Source: an uncultured Clostridia bacterium
Lineage (GTDB): Bacteria; Bacillota; Clostridia; Christensenellales; Borkfalkiaceae
Direction of reading: 5' to 3'
Length of the DNA: 64,000 bases
NCBI GenBank assembly: GCA_934254815.1
Contig: CAKQME010000013.1
Location: forward strand, 1-64,000
A program made the translations under genes and the position numbers. Positions 36,326 to 45,461 of this stretch are shown in pieces. Below the pieces are notes generated by a model that was not told the DNA's origin, ran no database searches, and saw nothing but the letters and a program-made list of their open reading frames with translations. Position 1 is the stretch's first letter. Each line of letters starts with the position of its first letter.

Positions 36326-37111
36326 ATGAAGATAAGTTATTATCCCGGTTGTACGCTTAAAACTCAGGCAAAAGAACTCGATAATTATGCGAGAGTTTCG
36401 GCCGCGGCTTTAGGCGTGGAAATGGAAGAAATAGAAAATTGGCAATGTTGCGGAGCGGTTTATCCCACCGCCCGCGACGAGATCGCCACTAAATTGTCGG
36501 CTGTACGCGCGCTGGATTACGCAAAGCATAACGGCGGTAGATTACTCACGCTTTGTTCTGCATGCCATAACGTTATAAAGCGCGTCAACGACGATATGAA
36601 AAACGACGAAAACATACGTTTCAAAGCGAATAATTATCTTAAACTCGATGAACCTTACAGCGGAGAAACTCAAGTAATTCACTATATCGAAATGCTCAGG
36701 GATATTGTCGGGTTTGACGAGATAGCAAAAAAAGTCGTAAAACCGATAAATAAAAAAATCGGAGCATATTATGGTTGTCTGTTGCTTCGTCCGAGTAAAG
36801 TTATGGCTTTCGATAAACCGGAAAATCCGACCGTACTCGAAGATTTTATAAAGGCTATCGGCGGTCAACCTGTCAAGTATGCGATGCGTAACGAGTGTTG
36901 CGGCGCGTATGTCGGGATGAAAGACGAGAATTTACCGAAAAAGAGAAGCGAAAAGATAATAGAAAACGCGAATGAAAACGGCGCGGAAGAAATAGTTACG
37001 GCTTGCCCGCTCTGCTATTATAATTTAAAGCGAAATAGCGGCGATAAGGCGAATATCGTATATTTCACAGAACTTTTAGCCGAAGCTTTGGGGGTGAAGA
37101 ACAATGGATAA
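36326..37111 (+). CDS. hdrB: Heterodisulfide reductase subunit B-like protein
   Basis: A 261-residue HdrB-type protein with two CCG domains. The Cys-rich sequences are YPGC, WQCCGAVYP and LCSACHN in the first half, and YYGCLLLRP, NECCGAYVG and TACPLCYYN in the second. These bind the noncubane [4Fe-4S] clusters where heterodisulfide is reduced in methanogens. In bacteria HdrB can serve other acceptors. Its stop overlaps the hdrC start by eight bases. No CoM/CoB pathway is expected here, so the acceptor may be another disulfide or electrons may pass on to FrdAB. Confidence 0.9.
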   Translation: MKISYYPGCTLKTQAKELDNYARVSAAALGVEMEEIENWQCCGAVYPTARDEIATKLSAVRALDYAKHNGGRLLTLCSACHNVIKRVNDDMKNDENIRFKANNYLKLDEPYSGETQVIHYIEMLRDIVGFDEIAKKVVKPINKKIGAYYGCLLLRPSKVMAFDKPENPTVLEDFIKAIGGQPVKYAMRNECCGAYVGMKDENLPKKRSEKIIENANENGAEEIVTACPLCYYNLKRNSGDKANIVYFTELLAEALGVKNNG

Positions 37112-37490
37112 ACTCGAAGTTCAAGAGCAGATTATCCGTATTTCCGGCACAGACGTAAGAAAATGTATGAAGTGCGGAAAGTGTTCCGGCAGATGCCCCG
37201 CTTATAAAGAAATGGATATAAAGCCGCATCAGTTTGTGTCGTATATCGCTAAAGGTAAAACAGATAAATTGCTTGCGAGCAAAGCTATATGGCATTGCCT
37301 TTCGTGTATGGCTTGCGTCGAGCGTTGCCCAAGGGGGGTAGCTCCGCAGGGCGTAGTCGAAGCGGTAAGACAGACGGTTATAAGAGCTCAGGGCGGAAAC
37401 GGTCTTAAAGCGGAAGATATTCCGCCGATAGTCGACGAATTCATTCCTCAGCAACTTTTAGTAAGCGCATATCGCAAGTATAATAAATAA
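37104..37490 (+). CDS. hdrC: Heterodisulfide reductase subunit C-like protein
   Basis: A 128-residue electron-transfer subunit with two [4Fe-4S] motifs: CMKCGKCSGRCP (about 21-32) and CLSCMACVERCP (about 64-75). Helical flanks are typical of HdrC. It wires HdrA to HdrB. The ATG lies within the end of hdrB, giving translational coupling, and hdrA begins 13 bases after its stop. Confidence 0.92.
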   Translation: MDKLEVQEQIIRISGTDVRKCMKCGKCSGRCPAYKEMDIKPHQFVSYIAKGKTDKLLASKAIWHCLSCMACVERCPRGVAPQGVVEAVRQTVIRAQGGNGLKAEDIPPIVDEFIPQQLLVSAYRKYNK

Positions 37491-37503
37491 GAGAGAAAAA
37501 CAA

Positions 37504-39495
37504 ATGCAGAAAATCGGAGTATTTATTTGTTGGTGCGGAAGCAACATCGCCGCGACGGTAGACGTTCAGAAATTATCGGCTTTGATAAAAGCCGAGCCGG
37601 GCGTGGTATATTCCGCAGACTATCAATATATGTGTTCGGAAAACGGACAGCAACTCATTAAAAACGCGATAAAAGAATACGGTTTGAACGGGATAGTCAT
37701 CGGATCCTGTTCTCCGAGAATGCACGAGGCTACGTTCAGGAAAGCCGCGGAGAGTATGGGGTTGAATCCTTATATGGTCGAAGTCGCAAATCTTCGCGAA
37801 CAATGCTCCTGGATACATAAGGATAAAGACGAAGCTACGGAAAAAGCACTTATTCTTCTTCGTACCGCTATCGCAAAAGTAAGACTCGACGCGCCTTTGA
37901 CGGCAGGCGAAAGCCCCGTTGTAAAACGCGCGCTGGTAATCGGCGGCGGTATTGCGGGTATTCAGGCTGCGCTCGATATAGCAGAAGCGGGTTTCCCCGT
38001 AGATATAGTCGAGAAGAATCCGACTATCGGCGGAAGAATGGCGCAGCTCGATAAAACGTTCCCTACGCTCGACTGTTCGGCTTGTATTTTAACGCCTAAA
38101 ATGGTTGATTGCGCGCAGAGCGATAAAATAGACATACTTTCTTATTCTGAAGTAGAAGACGTTAAGGGCTTCGTCGGAAATTTCAAAGTTAAAATCAGAA
38201 GAAAGGCGAGGTACGTCGACGAGACTAAATGTACGGGCTGTAAAGTGTGTATGGAAAAATGTCCGTCGAGAAAAGGTCTTAACGAGTTCAATATGAATCT
38301 CAATAACCGTACTGCTATATATATACCGTTCGCGCAGGCAATTCCTAACGTTGCGGTCATCGACCCTGAGCAGTGCCTTAAGCTCAGAACGGGTAAATGC
38401 GGAGTTTGTCAGAAATTCTGTGGCGCGGGCGCAATAAATTACGAGATGAAAGACGAATTCGTTGAGAGAGAATACGGCGCGATAGTAGTCGCAACAGGCT
38501 TTAAACCTATAGACGTCGCTCCTTTCAACGAATACGGTTATCTCGACAATAAAGACGTTATAACTTCGCTCGAACTCGAAAGACTTATGAACGCAGCGGG
38601 ACCGACAAACGGTGTGCTGCTTCGTCCGTCAGATAATACGCATCCTAAGGTTATAACCTTTATACAGTGCGTAGGTTCGAGAGATACTTCGGGTTGCGGA
38701 AAACCTTACTGCTCTAAGATATGTTGTATGTATACCGCAAAACACGCTATGCTTATCCGTGAAAAATATCCCGATACCGAAGTTCACGTTTTCTATATAG
38801 ACGTGAGAACGCCGGGTAAAAATTACGACGAATTTTATCGTCGCGCGGTCGAGCAGTACGGAGTTGACTATATTAAAGGTATGGTTGGCAAAGTCTGGAA
38901 CGAAAACGGCAAACTTATGGTTCAGGGGTCGGATCTTATCGAAAACGAACAGGTGGTTATTCCGTCGGATTTAGTCGTTCTGGCTGCAGCAATCGAACCT
39001 GAGCCGTCGGTAAGAAAAATCGCTACGCTGTTGACCGCCAGTATCGACACAAATAATTTCATGAACGAGTCTCATCCCAAATTAAGACCCGTGGAAAGTC
39101 CTACTGCGGGCGTATATCTCGCGGGCGTATGTCAGGGGCCGAAAGATATTCCAGAAACTGTTTCACAGGCTTCGGCTTGCGCAGCTAAAGTAATAGGGTT
39201 GCTTGTTAAGGACCATTTAAAGACTAACCCGTGCGTGGCTCATTCTAACGAGATGATGTGTAACGGTTGTTCGCAATGCGCTAACGTATGCGCTTACGGG
39301 GCTATAACTTATGTAGATAAGGAATTCCGTTTAGGCGGAGGAAAAACCGAAGTGAGAAGAGTTGCTTCCGTTAATCCGGCTGTATGTCAGGGATGCGGAG
39401 CGTGTACGGTTACTTGTCCGTCGGGAGCTATGGACCTTTCGGGATTCAGTTCCGGTCAGATTTTGTCGGAGGTCGAAGCGATATGCAAGAGATAA
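37504..39495 (+). CDS. hdrA: Heterodisulfide reductase subunit A-like flavoprotein
   Basis: A 663-residue FAD/iron-sulfur protein, the bifurcating core of Hdr complexes. In order: an N-terminal domain (IGVFICWCGSNI), the FAD site VIGGGIAGIQAALDIAEAG (about 144), the conserved LDCSACILTPKM cluster site, ferredoxin-like motifs (CTGCKVCMEKCP about 243, CGVCQKFCGAG), a second half of the flavin domain (IEPEPSVRKIATLL; GVYLAGVCQGPKDIPE), and two C-terminal [4Fe-4S] motifs (CNGCSQCANVC, CQGCGACTVTCP). It would split electrons from the Flx side between HdrBC and ferredoxin. AGAGAG precedes the ATG. Confidence 0.94.
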   Translation: MQKIGVFICWCGSNIAATVDVQKLSALIKAEPGVVYSADYQYMCSENGQQLIKNAIKEYGLNGIVIGSCSPRMHEATFRKAAESMGLNPYMVEVANLREQCSWIHKDKDEATEKALILLRTAIAKVRLDAPLTAGESPVVKRALVIGGGIAGIQAALDIAEAGFPVDIVEKNPTIGGRMAQLDKTFPTLDCSACILTPKMVDCAQSDKIDILSYSEVEDVKGFVGNFKVKIRRKARYVDETKCTGCKVCMEKCPSRKGLNEFNMNLNNRTAIYIPFAQAIPNVAVIDPEQCLKLRTGKCGVCQKFCGAGAINYEMKDEFVEREYGAIVVATGFKPIDVAPFNEYGYLDNKDVITSLELERLMNAAGPTNGVLLRPSDNTHPKVITFIQCVGSRDTSGCGKPYCSKICCMYTAKHAMLIREKYPDTEVHVFYIDVRTPGKNYDEFYRRAVEQYGVDYIKGMVGKVWNENGKLMVQGSDLIENEQVVIPSDLVVLAAAIEPEPSVRKIATLLTASIDTNNFMNESHPKLRPVESPTAGVYLAGVCQGPKDIPETVSQASACAAKVIGLLVKDHLKTNPCVAHSNEMMCNGCSQCANVCAYGAITYVDKEFRLGGGKTEVRRVASVNPAVCQGCGACTVTCPSGAMDLSGFSSGQILSEVEAICKR

Positions 39496-39941
39496 TCGAA
39501 AAAAACGAAAATAAAGAATTTACGCCTAATATAGTAGCGTTTTGTTGTAACTGGTGTTCATATGCGGGCGCGGATCTTGCGGGGTCGAGCAGACTTTCCT
39601 ATCCTGCAAACGTAAAGATTATAAGAGTCCCATGTTCGTGCAGAGTAAACCCCACGTTTGTTCTTAAAGCGTTTCAGCGCGGGACGGACGGTGTGATACT
39701 TTGCGGATGTCATCCCGGCGATTGTCATTATGTTACAGGTAATTATTATACAAGAAGAAGAATGGCGTTGTTGTTCAGCTTTCTCGATTATTTAGGTATC
39801 GAGAAAGAGAGAACCCGCGTGGAGTGGGTTTCCGCAGCCGAGGGCGCAAAATTCTCCGCCGTAATGAACGATTTCGTCAAGCAGGTAACGGCTCTGGGTG
39901 AAAATAAGAGATTGCAGGATCTCAGGGTAAAGGGGGAGTAA
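39483..39941 (+). CDS. MvhD/FlxD-type iron-sulfur subunit
   Basis: A 152-residue [2Fe-2S] protein of the hydrogenase delta-subunit (MvhD) family. Conserved cysteines appear in FCCNWCSYAGADLAG, VPCSCRVNP and CGCHPGDCHY. MvhD links a hydrogenase, formate dehydrogenase or NADH dehydrogenase module to HdrA. The ATG at 39483 overlaps the hdrA stop by 13 bases, and GGAGG lies just upstream. With the FlxC-, FlxB- and FlxA-like genes next, it is the FlxD position of an Hdr-Flx complex. Confidence 0.9.
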   Translation: MQEIIEKNENKEFTPNIVAFCCNWCSYAGADLAGSSRLSYPANVKIIRVPCSCRVNPTFVLKAFQRGTDGVILCGCHPGDCHYVTGNYYTRRRMALLFSFLDYLGIEKERTRVEWVSAAEGAKFSAVMNDFVKQVTALGENKRLQDLRVKGE

Positions 39942-39944
39942 ACG

Positions 39945-40928
39945 ATGACCGAACTCGAAAAAGCATTGATTGAAAAAGCCAAAGAGTTACTCGGCGGCGG
40001 TGAAATAAAAAGAGTAGTCGGCTGGGTTAAAGGCGAATTTATTCACGACCCCAGCCCCGCCACGTTTGAAAACGAAGAACAACTTCGGAATTTCGTATAT
40101 AATGATTTCTGTGGCGCGAATCTTTCGAAATATCTTATAAACGTCTCTAAAAAAGAGGGGAAAACGGCGGTATTTTTAAAGCCTTGCGACACTTATAGTT
40201 TCAACGAGCTTGTAAAAGAACATAGAATAGACCGCGAAAAAGTTTACGTTATAGGTGTGGAGTGTCAAGGTAAACTCGACAACTTCAAAATCGAAAAGCT
40301 CGGCGCAAGCTCGGTAGAAAACGAGCATTATGAAAGCGATAAGGCGGTTTTCGATACTTTATATGGTAAAGCCGTTTTCGATAAAAAAGCCGTTTTACTT
40401 GAAAAATGCTTAACCTGTAAAGGTAAGAAATTCGTTGTTGCGGACGAAACTATAGTTCTTAACGAAATGGAAGAAACTGCGGACGACAGGTTTTCTAAAG
40501 TCAGAGAATTAGAAGCGATGACTGCAGACGAAAGATTTGCATTTTGGAAAGGCGAACTGTCGAGATGTATCCGTTGTAATGCGTGCAGAAACGTCTGCCC
40601 GGCGTGTTCGTGTTTAAAGTGTGTGTTCGATAACCCTAAATCGGGTGTTGCGGCAAAGGCTAACGACGATAGTTTCGAAGAGCAGTGTTACCACATTATA
40701 AGGGCGTTTCACGTTGCGGGTCGTTGCACAGACTGCGGCGAATGCTCAAGGGTTTGTCCCGAACGTATACCGCTTCATCTGCTTAACAGAAAATTCATTA
40801 AAGATATCGATACTCTGTACGGTGATTTTCAGGCGGGAGAGGAAAGCGAGGGCAAAACTCCGCTTACGTCATTTACAACTGACGATACCGACCCGAATAA
40901 CGCTGTAACGCTTGCGGAGGGCAAATAA
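39945..40928 (+). CDS. FlxC-like iron-sulfur subunit
   Basis: A 327-residue protein with an N-terminal F420-hydrogenase-beta/FrhB-like part (KTAVFLKPCDTYSFNELV; VYVIGVECQGK; KCLTCKGKKFV). Two [4Fe-4S] motifs follow: CIRCNACRNVCPACSCLKC (about 206-224) and CTDCGECSRVCPERIP (about 261-276). It matches the iron-sulfur subunit found beside MvhD and HdrA in flx operons. GGGGGAG precedes the ATG, which is three bases after the previous stop. It probably relays electrons from the NADH-oxidising flavoprotein toward FlxD. Confidence 0.82.
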   Translation: MTELEKALIEKAKELLGGGEIKRVVGWVKGEFIHDPSPATFENEEQLRNFVYNDFCGANLSKYLINVSKKEGKTAVFLKPCDTYSFNELVKEHRIDREKVYVIGVECQGKLDNFKIEKLGASSVENEHYESDKAVFDTLYGKAVFDKKAVLLEKCLTCKGKKFVVADETIVLNEMEETADDRFSKVRELEAMTADERFAFWKGELSRCIRCNACRNVCPACSCLKCVFDNPKSGVAAKANDDSFEEQCYHIIRAFHVAGRCTDCGECSRVCPERIPLHLLNRKFIKDIDTLYGDFQAGEESEGKTPLTSFTTDDTDPNNAVTLAEGK

Positions 40929-40929
40929 A

Positions 40930-41952
40930 ATGATAAAAATTCAAAGAAATAAACTAAAAGAATTTTTTGACGCGATATCCGCCGAAATGCCGCTGTTTAT
41001 GCCGCTTAAAAACGGCGAACAGACAAATTACGGTTGTTATGGAGATGGTAGCGAATTTGATCTCGATACGTTAAAAACCGTTAAATCGCCAAAAGATGTA
41101 TTCTTTCCGCAGAGCGAAAATATGATGAAGTTTCGCACAGAGGGAAAGAAACTCGAAATAGTCGATATCCGAAGCGAAAAGCAACCTTTCGTGCTGTTCG
41201 GCGTAAGGGCTTGCGATTATAAAGCTTTCACTGTGCTTGATAATGTATTTTTAAGCGATCCCGTCGATACTTATTATAAAGCGAGAAGAGAAGCGGGCAT
41301 AATATTCACGTTGGCTTGCGGTAAACCGCAGGAAAGTTGTTTCTGTACGGTGTTCGGTATAGACGCAACGGCTCCGCAAGGAGACGCGACTTGTTGGATA
41401 GACGATAATTATCTTTATATAAAAGCAAATACCGAAAAAGGCGAGCAGGTACTTGCACTCGGTAAATTATCGGAAGAACAGACGGACGATAAAGCCGTTG
41501 AGAAACTGAACGATGCAACAAGGGAAATTCTTGATAAATTGCCGTTCGCGCATCTCGATATATCGCGCTTTAAACCCGAAAACCTTAACGAGCTTTTCAA
41601 CTTGCCTGTCTGGAACGAACTTTCCGAAGCTTGTCTCGGTTGCGGCGCATGTACTTTCGTATGTCCGACCTGTCAATGTTTCGATATAAGAGATTTTAAG
41701 ACAAATAAAGACATAGTGCGTTATCGTTGTTGGGATTCATGTATGTATTCCGATTTCACGCAGATGGCGGCGGTTAATCCGAGAACTACTCAAATGCAGA
41801 GATACCGTCAGAGATTTATGCATAAACTCGTTTATTATCCGTCTCAATACGGAATGTACTCGTGCGTGGGTTGCGGAAGATGTGTAAACAAATGTCCGCA
41901 ACACCTTAATATAGTTAAAGTTATCAAAAAAATAGGGGGCGAGAACAAATGA
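40930..41952 (+). CDS. FlxB-like iron-sulfur subunit (sulfhydrogenase beta/AsrA-like)
   Basis: A 340-residue protein from the ATG at 40930, chosen because GGAGGG lies just upstream and it starts one base after the previous stop. The N-terminal half (VLFGVRACDYKAF; SCFCTVFGIDATAP) is that of sulfhydrogenase beta and anaerobic sulfite reductase A subunits. Two [4Fe-4S] motifs follow: CLGCGACTFVCPTCQC (about 236-251) and CVGCGRCVNKCPQHL (about 316-330). The stop overlaps the next gene's start (ATGA). Role: electron transfer between FlxA and FlxC/D. Confidence 0.85.
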   Translation: MIKIQRNKLKEFFDAISAEMPLFMPLKNGEQTNYGCYGDGSEFDLDTLKTVKSPKDVFFPQSENMMKFRTEGKKLEIVDIRSEKQPFVLFGVRACDYKAFTVLDNVFLSDPVDTYYKARREAGIIFTLACGKPQESCFCTVFGIDATAPQGDATCWIDDNYLYIKANTEKGEQVLALGKLSEEQTDDKAVEKLNDATREILDKLPFAHLDISRFKPENLNELFNLPVWNELSEACLGCGACTFVCPTCQCFDIRDFKTNKDIVRYRCWDSCMYSDFTQMAAVNPRTTQMQRYRQRFMHKLVYYPSQYGMYSCVGCGRCVNKCPQHLNIVKVIKKIGGENK

Positions 41953-42776
41953 TAAACGAAAATCTTATACCCCGTATCGGAGTTGTCACCGATATAAGAA
42001 AAGATACTGCGGACGTCAAAACTTTCAGAGTCGTCGGCAGAGACGGTAAGAAACTCTTCGAACATATGCCGGGACAATGCGCCATGGTGTCTATACCCGG
42101 CGTAGGCGAGTGTATGTTTTCGATAACTTCTTCTCCTACCAATGAAGAATTTATGGAATTTTCCATAAAGAAGTGCGGTTGTGTAACAGAGGTTATTCAT
42201 GCAATCGAAGAGGGGCAGGAAATAACCGTCAGAGGACCTTACGGTAAAAATTTCCCTGTCGAGGGCGATTTTAAGGGCAAAGATATGCTCTTTATCGCAG
42301 GCGGTATAGGTCTCGCTCCGCTCAGAAGCGTAATAAATTATATACGTCATTACCGTAAAAATTACGGTAAAGTAGTAGTCGTTTACGGTGCGAGAAGCAA
42401 AGACGATCTCGTCGATATCGAAGAGATTAAAAACGAATGGGAAAACGAACCTGATTTCGAGGTGTATCTCACTATCGACCGCCCGCAGGACGGTTGGGAC
42501 GGACACGTCGGTTTTGTTCCTGCTTATGTTAAAGAGCTGGGGTTAGATCCTACTATGACGGCTGTTTTATGCGGACCGCCGATAATGATAAAATTCACTC
42601 TCGCAGGGCTTCTCGAACTCGGTTTTTCAAAAGAAAGAGTATATACTACGCTTGAACTTCGCATGAAATGCGGTATAGGTAAATGCGGAAGATGTAACGT
42701 GGGCGATAAGTTCGTTTGTAAAGACGGACCGGTTTTCAGAATGGACGAACTCGACGAGTTGCCTAACGAGTATTAA
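41949..42776 (+). CDS. FlxA-like FAD/NAD(P)-binding oxidoreductase subunit
   Basis: A 275-residue protein of the sulfhydrogenase gamma/ferredoxin-NADP reductase type. It has an FAD domain (MPGQCAMVSIPGVGECMFSI), an NAD(P)-binding nucleotide loop (FIAGGIGLAPLRSVI, about 116-130), and a C-terminal [2Fe-2S] site (LRMKCGIGKCGRCNVGDKFVCKDGP, Cys pattern near 240-262, given by its core). It is the expected NADH entry point of the complex. It overlaps the preceding gene, and FrdB follows after 13 bases. Confidence 0.9.
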   Translation: MINENLIPRIGVVTDIRKDTADVKTFRVVGRDGKKLFEHMPGQCAMVSIPGVGECMFSITSSPTNEEFMEFSIKKCGCVTEVIHAIEEGQEITVRGPYGKNFPVEGDFKGKDMLFIAGGIGLAPLRSVINYIRHYRKNYGKVVVVYGARSKDDLVDIEEIKNEWENEPDFEVYLTIDRPQDGWDGHVGFVPAYVKELGLDPTMTAVLCGPPIMIKFTLAGLLELGFSKERVYTTLELRMKCGIGKCGRCNVGDKFVCKDGPVFRMDELDELPNEY

Positions 42777-42789
42777 GAAGAGGTAGAAC

Positions 42790-43464
42790 ATGGAAAATAA
42801 AGTAAACGTTTATTTTTTCGGTAAAAAATACGAAGTACCCGCAAGTCTTACCATAATGAAAGCTATGGAATATGCCGGTTATCGTCTGGTAAGAGGTTGC
42901 GGCTGTCGTAACGGTTTTTGCGGCGCGTGCGCTACCATATATCGTATAAAGGGTAAACAGGAATTAAAGACCTGTCTTGCGTGTCAGCAGCAGGTCGAAG
43001 AGGGAATGTACGTCGCTACGCTTCCTTTCTTCCCGCTTGTAAAACAGGTTTACGATATAGAAAAAATCAAGCCTACCGAGCAGATAATGATGCAACTCTA
43101 TCCCGAAATATACAGCTGTATAGGTTGTAATGCCTGCACAAAAGCATGCACTCAGGGGCTTAACGTTATGCAATATATAGCGTACGCTCAAAGGGGAGAG
43201 TATAAAAAATGCGCCGAAGAGAGTTTCGACTGCGTAATGTGCGGAGTTTGTTCTTCGCGTTGCCCTGCGGGCATATCGCATCCGCAAGTGGCGGAACTGG
43301 CCAGAAGACTTTACGGTAAATATCTCGCTCCCGAATGTAAGCATCTCGAAAAGAGAGTTTCCGAAATCGAACGCGGAGATTTTGTCAAACTTATGGAAGA
43401 TATTATGAATAAACCCATAGATGAGATGAAAGAACTGTATAATCACAGAGATATCGAGAAGTAA
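42790..43464 (+). CDS. frdB: Fumarate reductase iron-sulfur subunit (FrdB/TfrB-like)
   Basis: A 224-residue protein with an N-terminal [2Fe-2S] domain (GCGCRNGFCGAC, then CLAC about 62) and two [4Fe-4S] motifs: CIGCNACTKACTQG (about 115-128) and CVMCGVCSSRCPAG (about 152-165). This is the FrdB/SdhB layout, though the third cluster is of [4Fe-4S] type as in TfrB. The HdrB-like C-terminal half of archaeal TfrB is absent, while a separate HdrB is encoded upstream. AAGAGGTAG precedes the ATG. It carries electrons from the Hdr-Flx side to the FrdA flavin. Confidence 0.87.
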   Translation: MENKVNVYFFGKKYEVPASLTIMKAMEYAGYRLVRGCGCRNGFCGACATIYRIKGKQELKTCLACQQQVEEGMYVATLPFFPLVKQVYDIEKIKPTEQIMMQLYPEIYSCIGCNACTKACTQGLNVMQYIAYAQRGEYKKCAEESFDCVMCGVCSSRCPAGISHPQVAELARRLYGKYLAPECKHLEKRVSEIERGDFVKLMEDIMNKPIDEMKELYNHRDIEK

Positions 43465-43476
43465 GGAGGAGAGAAT

Positions 43477-45081
43477 ATGTATCGTTATACCGAAGAACAG
43501 CTTTCGTCGATGAAGAAAGTCGAAGAAAGCAGAGAAAAAAGATACGAACAACTTTTTCCGAGAATGACTGCCGATGAAAAGGACGCGGTTTTAAAGGAAA
43601 ATCATCCCGATTATATCGAAAGCGCGTATGAAAACCTTAAAGTGGGCAAGAACAAAGGAGATAAAGTTTTACATGAACTTGCTGCTCTTTTGCAAGGCAA
43701 ATCGAGAACGCTTGATTTAAAAATCGACCTTTCTAAACCCGATTACGACGTAGACGTCTTGGTTATTGGCGGAGGTGGCGCGGGATCGAGCGCGGCGATA
43801 ACGGCGCACGCAAACGGCGCCGACGTAATGATAGTAACAAAACTTCGTATCGGTGACGCGAACACAATGATGGCCGAGGGCGGAATACAGGCTGCAGACA
43901 AAGACAACGACAGCCCCGCGATACACTATCTCGATGCTTTCGGCGGCGGACATTTCGCGGCTAAACCCGAACTTTTGAAAATGCTCGTATACGAAGCTCC
44001 GTCGGCAATCGAATGGCTGTCGAATCTGGGCGTTATGTTCGATAAAGACGAAAACGGTAATATGATTACCACGCATGGCGGCGGAACATCGAGAAAGAGA
44101 ATGCACGCCTGTAAAGATTACTCTGGCGCGGAAATAATGAGAACGCTTCGCGATGAAGTACTCAATCGTAATATACCCGTAGTCGATTTTACGGCGGCTA
44201 TAGAGATTATAAAAGACGAAAACGGCAAAGCCGCAGGCGCGGTATTGCTTAATATGGAAACGGGCGAGATATCAATCGCAAAAGCAAAAACGGTTATTAT
44301 TGCTACCGGCGGCGCGGGGAGACTTCATTATCAGGGATTTCCGACGAGCAATCACTATGGCGCGACTGCCGACGGCTTAGTGATTGCATATCGCGCCGGC
44401 GCGAAACTTCTCTATGCCGATACCCTCCAGTATCACCCGACGGGCGTTGCAGAGCCTACGCAGGTTTTCGGAGCGCTCGTAACGGAGAAAGTTCGTTCGC
44501 TCGGAGCTCAGCTTGTAAATAAAAACGGCGAAGCGTTTGTGTATTCTCTCGAAACTCGTGACGTTACGGCTGCGTCTATCATCCGCGAATGTAAAAAACG
44601 CGGAAACGGCATTAAGACTACCGACGGCGAGGGAGTATGGCTTGATACGCCTATGATAGAAAAGATAGGCGGCGAGGGAACCATATTAAAACGTATACCC
44701 GCAATGTACCGTATGTTTGATAAATACGGAATAGATATCCGCAAAGAACCTATTCTCGTTTATCCCACGCTCCATTATCAGAACGGAGGAATAGACATCG
44801 ACGGAAATTGCGAAACGGCTGTAGAAGATTTGTTTGTCGCTGGCGAAGCAGTCGGAGGAATTCACGGCAGAAACAGACTTATGGGCAACTCGCTTCTCGA
44901 CGTTATAGTTTTCGGTCGTGACGCCGGTCGCGCGGCAGCGAAAAAGGCAAAGACGGTAAAGGTGGGTAAACTTACGCTTTCTCACGTCGAAGAGTTTGAA
45001 AAAGAACTTGAAGACGCAGGTATAAAACTGGAAAAGCTTTCGCCGCAACTTCTTCCCGATTACAGAAGAAAAGATATGTAA
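43477..45081 (+). CDS. frdA: Fumarate reductase flavoprotein subunit, soluble type
   Basis: A 534-residue FrdA/SdhA-family flavoprotein that would reduce fumarate to succinate. Residues 1-90 are an extra helical extension. Then come the FAD site VIGGGGAGSSAAI (about 96), AEGGIQAA (about 133), QYHPTG (about 317), RDVTAAS (about 361), HYQNGGIDID (about 433) and GRNRLMGNSLLD (about 464), covering the catalytic Arg and His positions. The residue before the AEGG motif that carries covalent FAD as His in membrane FRDs is Asn here (ANTMMAEGG), so FAD is probably non-covalent. No FrdC/FrdD anchor genes are present. AAGGAGGAG precedes the ATG. Confidence 0.88.
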   Translation: MYRYTEEQLSSMKKVEESREKRYEQLFPRMTADEKDAVLKENHPDYIESAYENLKVGKNKGDKVLHELAALLQGKSRTLDLKIDLSKPDYDVDVLVIGGGGAGSSAAITAHANGADVMIVTKLRIGDANTMMAEGGIQAADKDNDSPAIHYLDAFGGGHFAAKPELLKMLVYEAPSAIEWLSNLGVMFDKDENGNMITTHGGGTSRKRMHACKDYSGAEIMRTLRDEVLNRNIPVVDFTAAIEIIKDENGKAAGAVLLNMETGEISIAKAKTVIIATGGAGRLHYQGFPTSNHYGATADGLVIAYRAGAKLLYADTLQYHPTGVAEPTQVFGALVTEKVRSLGAQLVNKNGEAFVYSLETRDVTAASIIRECKKRGNGIKTTDGEGVWLDTPMIEKIGGEGTILKRIPAMYRMFDKYGIDIRKEPILVYPTLHYQNGGIDIDGNCETAVEDLFVAGEAVGGIHGRNRLMGNSLLDVIVFGRDAGRAAAKKAKTVKVGKLTLSHVEEFEKELEDAGIKLEKLSPQLLPDYRRKDM

Positions 45082-45112
45082 TCGGAAAGATTGCATAAAA
45101 AAGGAGATTATT

Positions 45113-45427
45113 ATGTTTGGAACTTTGGCAACTATTTGCGAAATTATTTTGCTTATCTGCTTCGGTGCGTCATGGCCTTTTAATATTATAAAAGCATACA
45201 AAGCGCGCACGACAAAAGGTACCAGTTTACCGTTTATGTCGCTTATCGACTTCGGCTATGTCGCGGGTATCTGCAAGATGATTTTCACGCTTATCGAAAA
45301 CGGCACGCTTACGGCTCTTCAGTGCGTAGCGTTCGGATTTTATATTTTAAACCTTGTTCTTGTTACTACTGGAATATTCATTTATTTCAGAAACAAGAAA
45401 TTAGATACTAAAAACAATCAGAATTGA
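45113..45427 (+). CDS. SemiSWEET/PQ-loop-like small membrane protein
   Basis: A 104-residue protein with three predicted membrane helices and a SWEET-like repeat: SWPFNIIKAYKARTTKGTSL follows the first helix, similar to the PQ-loop region of SemiSWEETs. These form dimers that move small sugars or other solutes. AAAAAGGAG precedes the ATG. Its place between fumarate reductase and the hydrogenase is unexpected; it may move an organic acid or sugar, but nothing in the sequence fixes a substrate. Confidence 0.7.
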   Translation: MFGTLATICEIILLICFGASWPFNIIKAYKARTTKGTSLPFMSLIDFGYVAGICKMIFTLIENGTLTALQCVAFGFYILNLVLVTTGIFIYFRNKKLDTKNNQN

Positions 45428-45461
45428 TTAAATAAAAATAAGAAATACGGAGAAAAGAATT

